Source of the DNA: Marinobacterium halophilum | Lineage (GTDB): Bacteria; Pseudomonadota; Gammaproteobacteria; Pseudomonadales; Balneatricaceae | Direction of reading: 5' to 3' | NCBI RefSeq assembly: GCF_003014615.1 | Contig: NZ_PYGI01000019.1 | Coordinates: forward strand, 37,387 to 101,386 | DNA length: 64,000 nucleotides | Shown here: in pieces, positions 18,711 to 27,053 of the stretch | Position numbering within the stretch: the stretch's first letter is position 1 | Layout: each line of letters starts with the position of its first letter | Made by a program: the position numbers and the translations under genes | Notes under the pieces: generated by a model | What the model was told of the DNA's origin: nothing | What the model saw: only the letters and a program-made list of their open reading frames with translations | Database searches by the model: none

Positions 18711-19184
18711 ATGAAACACGACCAGGCATTGGTACAGCTGCTCAACAAGGTGCTGACCATCGAGCTGACATCCATTAACCAGTATTTCCTGCATGCCCGC
18801 ATCTTCAAGAACTGGGGGCTGGAAAAGCTCAATCACAAGGCTTACAAGAAATCGATCCTGGACATGAAACAGGCCGACCGGCTGATCGAACGGATTCTGT
18901 TTCTGGAAGGACTGCCCAACCTGCAACACCTGGAGCGGCTGCGTATCGGTGAAGATACCGAAGAGATGTTGCAGGGTGACATGAGTCTGGAGCTGGACCA
19001 GCTCGCCCTGCTGCGCGACGTGATCGCCCAGTGCGAAGCCGGCAAGGACTATGTCAGCCGCCAGTTGCTGGTCGAAATTCTGGAGCAGGAAGAGGAGCAT
19101 GTCGACTGGATCGAGGCTCAACAGCACCTGATCAACGAAATCGGCATTCAGAACTATCTGCAGTCGGCTATCGAAGAGGATTAA
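18711..19184 (+). CDS. bfr: Bacterioferritin subunit with haem ligand but altered ferroxidase site
   Basis: 157 aa, start preceded by AGGGGGA. Aligned by hand to E. coli Bfr it keeps Met52 (haem ligand), Glu18, Glu94, Glu127 and His130. Position 51 is Asp instead of Glu and position 54 is Gln instead of His, so the di-iron ferroxidase centre is probably impaired. The second bfr gene starts four bases after its stop. Pairs with one haem-type and one ferroxidase-type subunit are known in Neisseria and Magnetospirillum and make mixed 24-mers that store iron. Expression is likely tied to iron status. Confidence 0.92.
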   Translation: MKHDQALVQLLNKVLTIELTSINQYFLHARIFKNWGLEKLNHKAYKKSILDMKQADRLIERILFLEGLPNLQHLERLRIGEDTEEMLQGDMSLELDQLALLRDVIAQCEAGKDYVSRQLLVEILEQEEEHVDWIEAQQHLINEIGIQNYLQSAIEED

Positions 19185-19187
19185 GCA

Positions 19188-19655
19188 ATGAAAGGCAACA
19201 CCAAAGTCATCGACGCCCTGAACAAACTGCTGGCCGGTGAGCTGGCGGCCATGGACCAGTATTTCATTCACTCCGAGATGTATGCCGACTGGGGCCTGAG
19301 CAAGCTGTACGAGCGTATCGCCCATGAGTTTGACGACGAAAAGGGCCACGCCAAGCTGATGATCGAGCGCATTCTGTTTCTGGAAGGCACACCGGATATG
19401 GTCACCCGCGACCCGATCCATATCGGCAAGACTGTACCGGAAATGCTGCAGAATGACCTGAACACCGAGTACCAGGTGGCGCATAACCTCAAGCAGGTCA
19501 TTGCCCTGTGCGAACAGGAACAGGATTATCAAACCCGCGCCATGCTGCGCCAGCAACTGGAAGACACCGAAGAGGATCACGCCTATTGGCTGGAAAAACA
19601 GCTGGGCCTGATCAACCGCCTCGGTCTGCCGAACTACCTGCAGTCACAGATGTGA
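19188..19655 (+). CDS. bfr: Bacterioferritin subunit with intact ferroxidase site but no haem methionine
   Basis: 155 aa. Glu18, Glu51, His54, Glu94 and the late E-x-x-H pair (shifted by one residue) are present, so it should oxidise Fe(II). Position 52 is Lys, not Met, so it cannot ligate haem in the usual way. It therefore complements the first subunit. The start codon is four bases after the upstream stop, giving close to equal translation. Partner in a heteromeric iron store is inferred from the complementary residues. Confidence 0.92.
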   Translation: MKGNTKVIDALNKLLAGELAAMDQYFIHSEMYADWGLSKLYERIAHEFDDEKGHAKLMIERILFLEGTPDMVTRDPIHIGKTVPEMLQNDLNTEYQVAHNLKQVIALCEQEQDYQTRAMLRQQLEDTEEDHAYWLEKQLGLINRLGLPNYLQSQM

Positions 19656-19665
19656 GTTTTCGTCA

Positions 19666-19694
19666 CCCGGGGTCGGCTTCTGCCTGGCCCCGGG
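19666..19694. terminator. Possible hairpin terminator between bfr and the convergent gene
   Basis: CCCGGGG (19666-19672) pairs perfectly with CCCCGGG (19688-19694) around a 15-nt loop, 11 bases after the second bfr stop and just before the end of the convergent gene. There is no U-tract on either strand, so it may be Rho-assisted or only protect the 3' end. Confidence 0.4.
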
Positions 19695-19708
19695 ACAAAC
19701 AAGATGAA

Positions 19709-20125
19709 TCAGACGATATAATCGCTCACCACCGCTGCAGCACTGTCAGCCAAACGCAGGCTGACCAGAATACGGTCATGCAGCCCACCCTCGACCGCAT
19801 CCAAATGGGCGGAAAAGGCAGCGTCAGCATCGGCCACGGATTGATATTCAAGACCCCGCGCCAGTGCATATCCGGCCCAGTCAGCCTGCTCGGCCACCGG
19901 TACGCCCGCATCGATATGCAATGTTCTCATCTCCTGCGCCGCCTGACCGGCATCATCCAGACGCTGACGCAGCCCGGCGGGCAGATCCACCGTGCAGAAG
20001 GCGAAATGATATTCAAGCCGTGAATACTGCAACACCTTGCCCTGTACCACGGCCCTGCCCCCCAGCATTTCCAACTGTTCGAGCAGCGTGTCTGCGGTCA
20101 GGGGACCGGGGCTCAACTGCCACAT
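19709..20125 (-). CDS. Hypothetical protein, 138 aa
   Basis: I do not recognise the family. The start is well supported by GGAGGAAAACAG before the ATG. The protein is acidic, soluble, without signal peptide or membrane helix, and looks alpha/beta. The C-terminal half is helical with many Ala, Asp and Glu (A-D-A-D-A-A-F-S-A-H-L-D). It stands alone, convergent with bfr and divergent from the Sir2 gene at 20236, with 110 bp between them. Confidence 0.7.
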   Translation of the reverse strand: MWQLSPGPLTADTLLEQLEMLGGRAVVQGKVLQYSRLEYHFAFCTVDLPAGLRQRLDDAGQAAQEMRTLHIDAGVPVAEQADWAGYALARGLEYQSVADADAAFSAHLDAVEGGLHDRILVSLRLADSAAAVVSDYIV

Positions 20126-20235
20126 CTGTTTTCCTCCTCTGGCGGTTCGGCGCAGTATAGCAGCCGCGAGGCTGACAGCCGGTAACCTGCAAGGCTACAC
20201 TGCCCCTGTATCCTGAATCCGCTGTTGGACCACCC

Positions 20236-20973
20236 ATGAACAAGCGCCTGATCATTTTCACCGGGGCCGGTATTTCCGCCGAGTCCGGTGTGCCCACGTT
20301 TCGCACCGGCCCAGACGGCCTCTGGCACAACCACCGCATCGAGGATGTCTGCCATATCGACACCTTCGAACAGAATTACGATCTGGTACACGCATTTTAC
20401 AACGCTCGCCGAGTCTCGCTGCAGGGTGTGGAGCCCAATGCCGCCCATCGCGCCATCGCCGCATTACAGCAGCGTTATGGCGACCGGGTGACACTGATGA
20501 CCACCAATGTGGACGACCTGCACGAACGCGCCGGCAGCCCGGACGTGGTTCACATCCACGGCAACCTGCTGGAGCTGGTCAACCTGGCCGAGGGCAGCGT
20601 TCGGCCCATCGGTTACGAGCCCTTCGAACACAGCGCGCACCCGCCCCACTTCAAGCCCAACGTGGTGTTCTTCGGTGAAGCTGCGCCGGTCTACCGCGAC
20701 CTGTTTGAGCTGATGAACTCATTGACCCGACACGATCTGGTACTGGTGATCGGCAGCAGTGAGTCAGTGCTGCAGTTCTGTCTGGAGGCCTACAGCGGCA
20801 GCGATGGCACGGCGACGATTCTGTATGTGGATCCGACCGAAACCTGCCCGTACGACCGCCTGCTGGGGCCCGGTCTCAAACCCTACACCGAACATATCCG
20901 CATGGGCGCGGTGGACGCACTGAGCGAGGACTCAGCGGTTATAGAATGGATTGAGGAGTGGCTGCAGGACTGA
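20236..20973 (+). CDS. Sir2-family NAD-dependent protein (deacylase-like) lacking zinc cysteines
   Basis: 245 aa. NAD-binding motifs G-A-G-I-S-A-E-S-G-V-P-T-F-R (~9-22), T-T-N-V-D-D-L-H (~92) and the catalytic His in H-I-H-G-N (~112) are present, and V-V-F-F-G-E and I-G-S-S-E follow. The segment after H-I-H-G-N, which normally holds two C-x-x-C pairs binding zinc, has no cysteines at all and is short. It may be a deacylase, an ADP-ribosyltransferase or an NADase; sequence does not decide. Monocistronic; 23 bp to the convergent iorB gene. Confidence 0.85.
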   Translation: MNKRLIIFTGAGISAESGVPTFRTGPDGLWHNHRIEDVCHIDTFEQNYDLVHAFYNARRVSLQGVEPNAAHRAIAALQQRYGDRVTLMTTNVDDLHERAGSPDVVHIHGNLLELVNLAEGSVRPIGYEPFEHSAHPPHFKPNVVFFGEAAPVYRDLFELMNSLTRHDLVLVIGSSESVLQFCLEAYSGSDGTATILYVDPTETCPYDRLLGPGLKPYTEHIRMGAVDALSEDSAVIEWIEEWLQD

Positions 20974-20996
20974 ACTGCCTGCAGCCCAGTAGTACC

Positions 20997-22598
20997 TCAG
21001 ACCGCTGGCTGAGGTTCCATAACCTGCACGACGCCAGCAGATCCCCCCGACGACCCCAGTTCTTTGGCCAGGTTTTCCAGCCCGGCCGCGCGCAAAGCTG
21101 CCGCCAATTCAGTGCCGGACTCACTTTTAAGCGCCGCTTGATGCAACTTCACAAGCACCGCCGCCGCGTCAGGCTGACCCTGTAAATGCTCGGCGGCGCG
21201 ACACAAAAGACCGAAGTTTTTAAGCCCTCGTGCATGCGTTCTGCCATAGCCCTTGATCAATTCTGGCAGTTTGGCAACTTCACAACTCAATTCATGATCG
21301 ACGCGAACTGTCGCGGTCAGCAATGCCAGCCACCCATCGATACGCTCCTGCTCGAGGGTATATCTCAGGGTACGGTGACGCCAACGTCTCATCCGTGCGA
21401 CCAGATAGAGCGACAGAAAGCCCCGTAAACTCTGAGTGGATACAACCTTCGGACCGGCAAAAAGCCTGTTCATAAGTGCCGACGCCCAACGATTGCCCAG
21501 TACCCAGCGTCCCAGGCTTGCCGGCAGTGTTTCGGCGACCTCTTCGATACGAGGATGCAGGTACTCGCGGAAATATGAAACTTGCTGATGTTGAATGCCC
21601 ACCTCCTGGTACAGCCCGTCAAAGCGCCGTGCCCGCGTCTTGATTTCGGCCACGCGAATGGTGTCTTCGTAGGCCATCCACACCGCCAGGCGTGCGGCTA
21701 CCCGATGGCTCAAGGTCTTATCGGCATCAAGCCCCTGTTCCAATGCCAGGATCTGCTGCATCCGCTCCACATACAGTTCGGCATAACGCAGTCCCGTATG
21801 GTCCAGCAAGCGGCGAATACCCTCGGTCATGGGGGTCACCAGTCCGTCAGGAAAATCTGTTTCGACCCGCGCCAGCAACTGGTGAATACCCTGGTCAGCG
21901 CCCTGATACGTCCATTTCTGCACGGTCGGCACCGGCTCCGGTGAATCGGTGCATCCGTCACCATGCCGAGCCTGATCATGTCCCGCTGCAAAAGCTCTCA
22001 GACTCGCCTCTACACCTACACCGCCATTGCGGATCGCCTGCTCAAACACCTCGCGCGCAAACGGCAGGGCACCACTGCCGCATAACGCACCAAACAGCAC
22101 CGCACTGATGACACTGCCGCTGGCCTTTGCCTGTGCTTCCATATCAAAACAGATATAGCGCTGCGACATCTCGCCTGCTGCCTGATGGATCACCTCAGGA
22201 TCCGCCAAGGCATACCCCATCGACTCCTTTTCCGACACGGCGTAAGCGCGATGGGAGGAGGCGATAAGCGTGGTCCGGTCCGGCGTGACAAACCCGCGCT
22301 GGATCGCGCGTCCCGCTTCCATCAGTTCGGCAGCGATGACCAAATCAACATCGCCACCCGCTGGCGACAGTGACAGGATGGGAGTCGGGGCATCCGCCTG
22401 TCCGCCTGACGGCTGGAACAGCTCCAGATAATAGATTGTCGCCCCCGTGCGCTGTGCCACGCCAGGTACCGATGTGGTCTGGGCAATCCAGCCGGTGGAC
22501 TCCGCCATACCCACAATCCAGTCCGCCAGAACCCCACCGCCCTGGCCCCCCATCGCCGTCACTGCGATGTTGATCCGTTGTCTGTTGTTCGTATTCAT
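20997..22598 (-). CDS. iorB: Indolepyruvate oxidoreductase subunit beta, long form
   Basis: 533 aa. The N-terminal ~200 residues are the gamma-type 2-oxoacid:ferredoxin oxidoreductase domain (T-A-M-G-G-Q-G-G-G-V-L-A-D-W-I). The remaining ~320 residues are the extra C-terminal region found in the aerobic long IorB variants, of unknown role. With IorA it oxidatively decarboxylates arylpyruvates to arylacetyl-CoA, passing electrons to ferredoxin. It overlaps iorA by 4 nt. Last gene of the minus-strand cluster that begins with the MarR regulator. Confidence 0.92.
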   Translation of the reverse strand: MNTNNRQRINIAVTAMGGQGGGVLADWIVGMAESTGWIAQTTSVPGVAQRTGATIYYLELFQPSGGQADAPTPILSLSPAGGDVDLVIAAELMEAGRAIQRGFVTPDRTTLIASSHRAYAVSEKESMGYALADPEVIHQAAGEMSQRYICFDMEAQAKASGSVISAVLFGALCGSGALPFAREVFEQAIRNGGVGVEASLRAFAAGHDQARHGDGCTDSPEPVPTVQKWTYQGADQGIHQLLARVETDFPDGLVTPMTEGIRRLLDHTGLRYAELYVERMQQILALEQGLDADKTLSHRVAARLAVWMAYEDTIRVAEIKTRARRFDGLYQEVGIQHQQVSYFREYLHPRIEEVAETLPASLGRWVLGNRWASALMNRLFAGPKVVSTQSLRGFLSLYLVARMRRWRHRTLRYTLEQERIDGWLALLTATVRVDHELSCEVAKLPELIKGYGRTHARGLKNFGLLCRAAEHLQGQPDAAAVLVKLHQAALKSESGTELAAALRAAGLENLAKELGSSGGSAGVVQVMEPQPAV

Positions 22599-24760
22599 TG
22601 TGATACTCCTTCCAGCAGATCCAGTTCTTGCCGTTTAGCCGCTCGCCGCTGCAGCCAGCCGATAATGTGCTGAGACAGCTGTCGGCGCTGACGCTCCAGC
22701 CAGCCGGCATTACGCACCACCTCGACCTTCACAAAGGAAGGGCAGAGAATATCGGCATGAACGTTCTCGCCGCACAGGCCACAGCCCACGCAGCTGTTGT
22801 CGATATAACTGACTGGATCGGAACGCCAGGGGTCCGGGTTTGGTTTGACCGTGAGCGAAGGGCAACCAGACAGGCGAATGCAGGCGCGGTCACCGGTACA
22901 GGTATCACCATCAATGGCAAAGCGGCTTTCCACGACACGTTTGCCGTCTTGAATGTTCTGGCGTCGCTCTCGCTTTTCACGCCGCTGGAGGTTAAGCATG
23001 CACTCGGATTGGGCCACAATCACCTTGGGCCCCACCCCTTTGGTGGTTATAGCCTCTTTCAGCGTCCGCTTCATCGCCGCTACATCGTAGGTTCGGGTCA
23101 GCGTTCGGACCCATTTAACTCCGACCCCTTCGACCGCGCGAGAAATGGGGTTATTGGTTGACCGCTCAGGATGGCTGGCCTTGGAGGAGAGAATGTCCTG
23201 TCCGCCCGTCGCCGCAGTATATTCGTTGTCGATGATCAGGTTGATACCATCACTTTTATTGAATACCGAGTTACCAATACCGCTGGTCAGGCCGTTATGC
23301 CAGAAACCGCCATCCCCCATGATCGATATCGCTGGCTTACTGGACGGGACATTGAATGCCGAGGAAGACGCCCCACCCAACCCATATCCCATAGTCGTGG
23401 CGCCCAAATTGAACGGGGGCAGGATGGAAAACAAGTGACAGCCTATATCACAACTGATGTGGAAATCACCCTGCTCTCGCTGCAGCAGTTTGATAGCAGA
23501 AAACACCGGGCGCTCCGGGCAGCCGGTACAAAATCCGGCAGGACGTGCCGGTACCGTTTCATCCAGGGCGGTCACGGCCAGTGGCTTGGAGGGCACTAGT
23601 TTCAACGCCACTTCATCCTGCAGCAAGTCCTGCGTATGTTGCTGCAAGAACTGACGCAGCCCTTGTTTGATTACTTCGCAGGTGTACTCTCCATATCGGG
23701 GCAATAACGCCTTCCCCTGCAACTGCGTTTTACAGCCGGCACGAGCAAAAATAGTATTGATCTCATGCTCGATGAATTCAGGGCCGCCTTCTTCAATCAG
23801 TAATAGCGCAGATTTATCCCGTGCAAAGTCGAGCAGCTCATCATCGACCAGTGGAAAAGCCACGTTGAGAACATATAGCGGGATTTCGGTGTCACCGTAA
23901 GCATCGGCCAACCCCAAGTGCTCCAGCGCCCGGATAACGGTGTTGTAACAGCCGCCCTGCACTACCAGGCCCACGTCCTGTCGTGTTCCTTCGAATACCT
24001 CATTGAGACGGTTGTCCTTGATAAACTGGAGCGCCGCTGGCAGCCGCTGTTCAAGTTTTTCCTTTTCATGCACGAACGTGTAAGGCGGCAATACAATGCG
24101 GCTCAGGTCCCGTTTAGGATTTTCCAGTGCGTCCGTCAGTGTGAAGGCTGGTTTCACATTATCCTTGGCCGTAAAGTGCCCATGCACATGACAAGCCCGA
24201 ACACGCATCTGCAACATGACCGGCGTATTACTGGCTTCGGATAGCTCGAAACTCTTTTCAACCGCGTCGACGATGCTCGGCAGGTTGGGCCTGGGGTCGA
24301 GCAACCAGATATGGGACTTCATGGCAAAGGCGTGTGTCCGCTCCTGCATGATGGAGGAGCCTTCACCGTAATCTTCACCGATGACAATCACCGTGCCCCC
24401 AATCACACCGCCAGACGCCAGATTAGCCAAAGCATCGGAGGCAACATTCGTCCCTACGGTCGACTTCCAGGTCACAGCGCCACGCAATGGATAATTGACC
24501 GAAGCCGACAACATGGCCGCCGCTGTAGCTTCACTGGCGCTGGTTTCAAAATGCACGCCCATGTCGTCCAGAATCTCGTCCTTGGCATCAGCCAGAACGT
24601 CCATCAGATGCGAGATAGGTGATCCCTGATAGCCGCCCACATAGGCAACTCCCGACTGCAACAGAGCTTTGGTGACTGCCAGGATGCCTTCACCCTGGAA
24701 GGTTTCACCGGCGCCCGCGTGCAGTTTTTTGACCTCTTTCTTGAATGAACGCTCAGCCAT
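22595..24760 (-). CDS. iorA: Indolepyruvate ferredoxin oxidoreductase subunit alpha
   Basis: 721 aa. N-terminal pyruvate-oxidoreductase-like domain (Y-Q-G-S-P-I-S-H-L near 45). A central TPP-binding domain carries F-C-T-G-C-P-E-R-P and the G-D-G-G-F-W-H-N-G ... N-E-Y thiamine motif (~465-500). A C-terminal ferredoxin-like domain has two cysteine clusters, including C-V-G-C-G-L-C-G-E-N, for 4Fe-4S centres. Substrates of the family are indolepyruvate, phenylpyruvate and 4-hydroxyphenylpyruvate. The start overlaps the hydroxyacid dehydrogenase stop by 8 nt, so the dehydrogenase product can feed straight into it. Confidence 0.95.
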   Translation of the reverse strand: MAERSFKKEVKKLHAGAGETFQGEGILAVTKALLQSGVAYVGGYQGSPISHLMDVLADAKDEILDDMGVHFETSASEATAAAMLSASVNYPLRGAVTWKSTVGTNVASDALANLASGGVIGGTVIVIGEDYGEGSSIMQERTHAFAMKSHIWLLDPRPNLPSIVDAVEKSFELSEASNTPVMLQMRVRACHVHGHFTAKDNVKPAFTLTDALENPKRDLSRIVLPPYTFVHEKEKLEQRLPAALQFIKDNRLNEVFEGTRQDVGLVVQGGCYNTVIRALEHLGLADAYGDTEIPLYVLNVAFPLVDDELLDFARDKSALLLIEEGGPEFIEHEINTIFARAGCKTQLQGKALLPRYGEYTCEVIKQGLRQFLQQHTQDLLQDEVALKLVPSKPLAVTALDETVPARPAGFCTGCPERPVFSAIKLLQREQGDFHISCDIGCHLFSILPPFNLGATTMGYGLGGASSSAFNVPSSKPAISIMGDGGFWHNGLTSGIGNSVFNKSDGINLIIDNEYTAATGGQDILSSKASHPERSTNNPISRAVEGVGVKWVRTLTRTYDVAAMKRTLKEAITTKGVGPKVIVAQSECMLNLQRREKRERRQNIQDGKRVVESRFAIDGDTCTGDRACIRLSGCPSLTVKPNPDPWRSDPVSYIDNSCVGCGLCGENVHADILCPSFVKVEVVRNAGWLERQRRQLSQHIIGWLQRRAAKRQELDLLEGVSQ

Positions 24761-25922
24761 TGTGATTCTTCCTCTGCATCGGCGTCATATTGTGCGACTG
24801 CCACTGTTTTAATTGAGCAATGTTGGGACAGCGGATCATCTGCAAGGTGTTTTCCAACTCGTCTCTCAACATCTGCATGCTGTGATCTGCACCAGCGCCC
24901 CCCAAGGCGGCCATGCCGTACATGAAAGTCCGGCCCAACAAAGCGAAATCAGCCCCCGCCGCCAAGGCTCTTGCCACATCAAGACCGGACCTCAGCCCGC
25001 TGTCCACAAGCACCGGGAAAGACTCCCCCACCGCCGCGCGAATTGCCGGCAATACCTCAATGGTTGAAGGGCATGCATCCAGCTGACGCCCTCCATGGTT
25101 GGACACCACGATGCCATCTACGCCAAGGGCCTGGCAGCGCTGGGCGTCCTCAGGATGAAGCACCCCTTTAACGACCAACGTCCCGGGCCAGCGCCGGCGA
25201 AATGCCTCCAGCCGCAGCCAGGAGACAGCCCCTTCTACTTTAGCCGGGAGAAAATCGTTGGATTGCTGCTTATAAGGGTGCAAATTGCTAAAACTGGGGA
25301 CGCCGCTTTGCAACAGTCGCAATGCCCAACCAGGGTGCTGTACCAGATCCGCACACATCCGCAAATTGGGCCGAGGTGGCAGGGAAAGGCCGTTACGCAT
25401 GTCTCGCTCACGACGACCGCCAGTCGGAACATCCACCGTCACGATCAGTACCGAATAACCCGCATTCCGGGCACGGTCGAGGATATCCGACTCGATCCGC
25501 TCATCACTGAACGGATACAGCTGGAACCAGGCATTATCACCCGCCAGACGTACCACCTCTTCAAGGCTCGTCGTCGAGAAAGTGCTGGCAGCAATAGGGC
25601 AACCATAACGCTGTGCCGACTGTGCCAGATGACTTACCGCATGCGGATAGACCAAGCCGTCCATACCAATGGGGGCCACGCCGAAAGGCACCTCGAATGT
25701 TTGCCCAAACAGCTCGGTCTGCAAATCAATAGCAGCACAGTCATTAAAATAGCGGGGGATCAGGTCCACTTGGTCGAAGACCTGTGTATTGCGAGCCAGA
25801 GCCGCCTGACGACCGCTCCCCCCTTCAAGATAATCGTAGACAAAGCCCGGTAAGCGTTTACGCGCACGGCTTTGCAGATAAGCCGAAGATGGATATCGGC
25901 TCATCAATATGTTGTTTGACAT
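24753..25922 (-). CDS. FMN-dependent 2-hydroxyacid dehydrogenase (LldD/mandelate dehydrogenase family)
   Basis: 389 aa from ATG 25922; a longer frame from 25955 lacks a ribosome site. TIM-barrel flavoenzyme with the active-site His and Arg in V-S-N-H-G-G-R-Q-L-D (~270) and D-S-G-L-R-S-G for phosphate binding; V-T-V-D-V-P-T-G-G-R-R-E-R-D-M-R-N-G is the family's mid block. It oxidises an (S)-2-hydroxyacid to the 2-oxoacid. Because it directly precedes iorAB, an aryl-lactate such as phenyllactate or indolelactate is more likely than lactate or mandelate; that is inference. Confidence 0.88.
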   Translation of the reverse strand: MSNNILMSRYPSSAYLQSRARKRLPGFVYDYLEGGSGRQAALARNTQVFDQVDLIPRYFNDCAAIDLQTELFGQTFEVPFGVAPIGMDGLVYPHAVSHLAQSAQRYGCPIAASTFSTTSLEEVVRLAGDNAWFQLYPFSDERIESDILDRARNAGYSVLIVTVDVPTGGRRERDMRNGLSLPPRPNLRMCADLVQHPGWALRLLQSGVPSFSNLHPYKQQSNDFLPAKVEGAVSWLRLEAFRRRWPGTLVVKGVLHPEDAQRCQALGVDGIVVSNHGGRQLDACPSTIEVLPAIRAAVGESFPVLVDSGLRSGLDVARALAAGADFALLGRTFMYGMAALGGAGADHSMQMLRDELENTLQMIRCPNIAQLKQWQSHNMTPMQRKNHNG

Positions 25923-26001
25923 TTTGACACCCAGCAGATCAAACGTTGTGAACATTCAGAACCGATTAAACCGGCCAGCACGCTCACTGGCCGATCCGGA
26001 T

Positions 26002-26967
26002 TCAACTCCCGAAATGTGCTTTCAACGCCGAGACTTGATCTGGGCTGATCTGTTCCAGTGCCTGCCAACCCGACTGCCGAGAGAGCTGCTGGAAGCGTGC
26101 ACCCTCCTCAGGTGTCAGCTCAATAGACTGTATGCCAGCTTCAGTCTGTTTAAGCTTTTCGCCTTCGGCATCCTGTGCCGCCTGAGCATTCAGGGATTCG
26201 ACCCAGGCAACCTGCTTATCGAGAAATTCACGCTGGTTATCATCCAGTTTTGACCATGTTTTCTGGTTCATGAACAGGCTGATTTCCACATTGTAAAAAC
26301 CAGGCTCGACCCGGTAGGCCGTTTTTTCCTGCCAACCCAGATCAAAGATGCCGGTTGCCGGCCAGCCATAACCATCGACCACGCCACGCTCCAGCGCCGT
26401 GAACACCTCACCTGGCGGGACCTGCAAGGGCGTCGCATTCAACGACTGGAAGAAGGGGCGATAGACCGGCACACTGCGCAGTTTGAGACCGGAAAAATCG
26501 GTCGAATCGACTTCCTTGTTGGTGTAAACGTGATACTGAATACCATCGGACAGGCGAGCCAGCCAAACCATGTTGGCCTTGTCCCGATGCAACTTGTCCA
26601 TCAGATCGTAGCCCCCATTGCTGCGCAACTCGTCCATCGACTTATTGGTTAGCGTCATCGCCAGGGTTTCGGGCACCATGTTGGCATGAAACACCCCGGT
26701 CGTATTGGCAATGTCCACTATTCCGCTGCGCACTGCATTACCAATTTCAAACGGAGGAATCGCCTCAGGACCGCCGACCACGTTGATCTGCAGGACCCCT
26801 TTGCCTTCGGCATTCACCTTTTCAACAAACTGTGCGAATCGCTGATTGAAATAGGTATCCTGACCAAAAGCCGATACCGCTTTCAACGTCACTTCTGCAG
26901 CCTCCGCCATCATGGGGCAGAACACTATCAAACTACTGCAAAGCATTTTTTTAGATTTATTATTCAT
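26002..26967 (-). CDS. TRAP transporter substrate-binding protein (DctP family)
   Basis: 321 aa. ATG 26967 is favoured because AAGG lies eight bases upstream; GTG at 26976 is an alternative. A cleavable signal peptide ends near A-E-A-A. The mature protein has the DctP pattern, including G-L-K-L-R-S-V-P-V-Y in the middle, which contains the Arg that usually binds the substrate carboxylate. It captures an organic acid in the periplasm for the DctQM permease encoded upstream. The order Q-M-P differs from the usual P-Q-M. Confidence 0.9.
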   Translation of the reverse strand: MNNKSKKMLCSSLIVFCPMMAEAAEVTLKAVSAFGQDTYFNQRFAQFVEKVNAEGKGVLQINVVGGPEAIPPFEIGNAVRSGIVDIANTTGVFHANMVPETLAMTLTNKSMDELRSNGGYDLMDKLHRDKANMVWLARLSDGIQYHVYTNKEVDSTDFSGLKLRSVPVYRPFFQSLNATPLQVPPGEVFTALERGVVDGYGWPATGIFDLGWQEKTAYRVEPGFYNVEISLFMNQKTWSKLDDNQREFLDKQVAWVESLNAQAAQDAEGEKLKQTEAGIQSIELTPEEGARFQQLSRQSGWQALEQISPDQVSALKAHFGS

Positions 26968-27030
26968 GCGCTTCACCTTTTCGTTGGGTTATTGAGTTAG
27001 CAGAACACTGCCGTTTTCGTTTTATGAATC

Positions 27031-27053
27031 AATGACGTACGTTCTACGTCATT
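27031..27053 (-). other. Hairpin at the dctM stop codon
   Basis: AATGACGTA and TACGTCATT (9-bp perfect arms, 5-nt loop) overlap the last codons and stop of dctM, 64 nt before the dctP start. There is no U-tract right after it. It may slow exonuclease decay of the upstream message or set the ratio of permease to binding protein, as intergenic hairpins do in other transporter operons. Confidence 0.4.

Noticed and set aside
18624..19580. 318-aa minus-strand frame opposite the bfr genes
   Set aside because: Mirror of two clearly conserved bacterioferritin genes; repetitive Val/Leu/Gln composition typical of antisense shadows.
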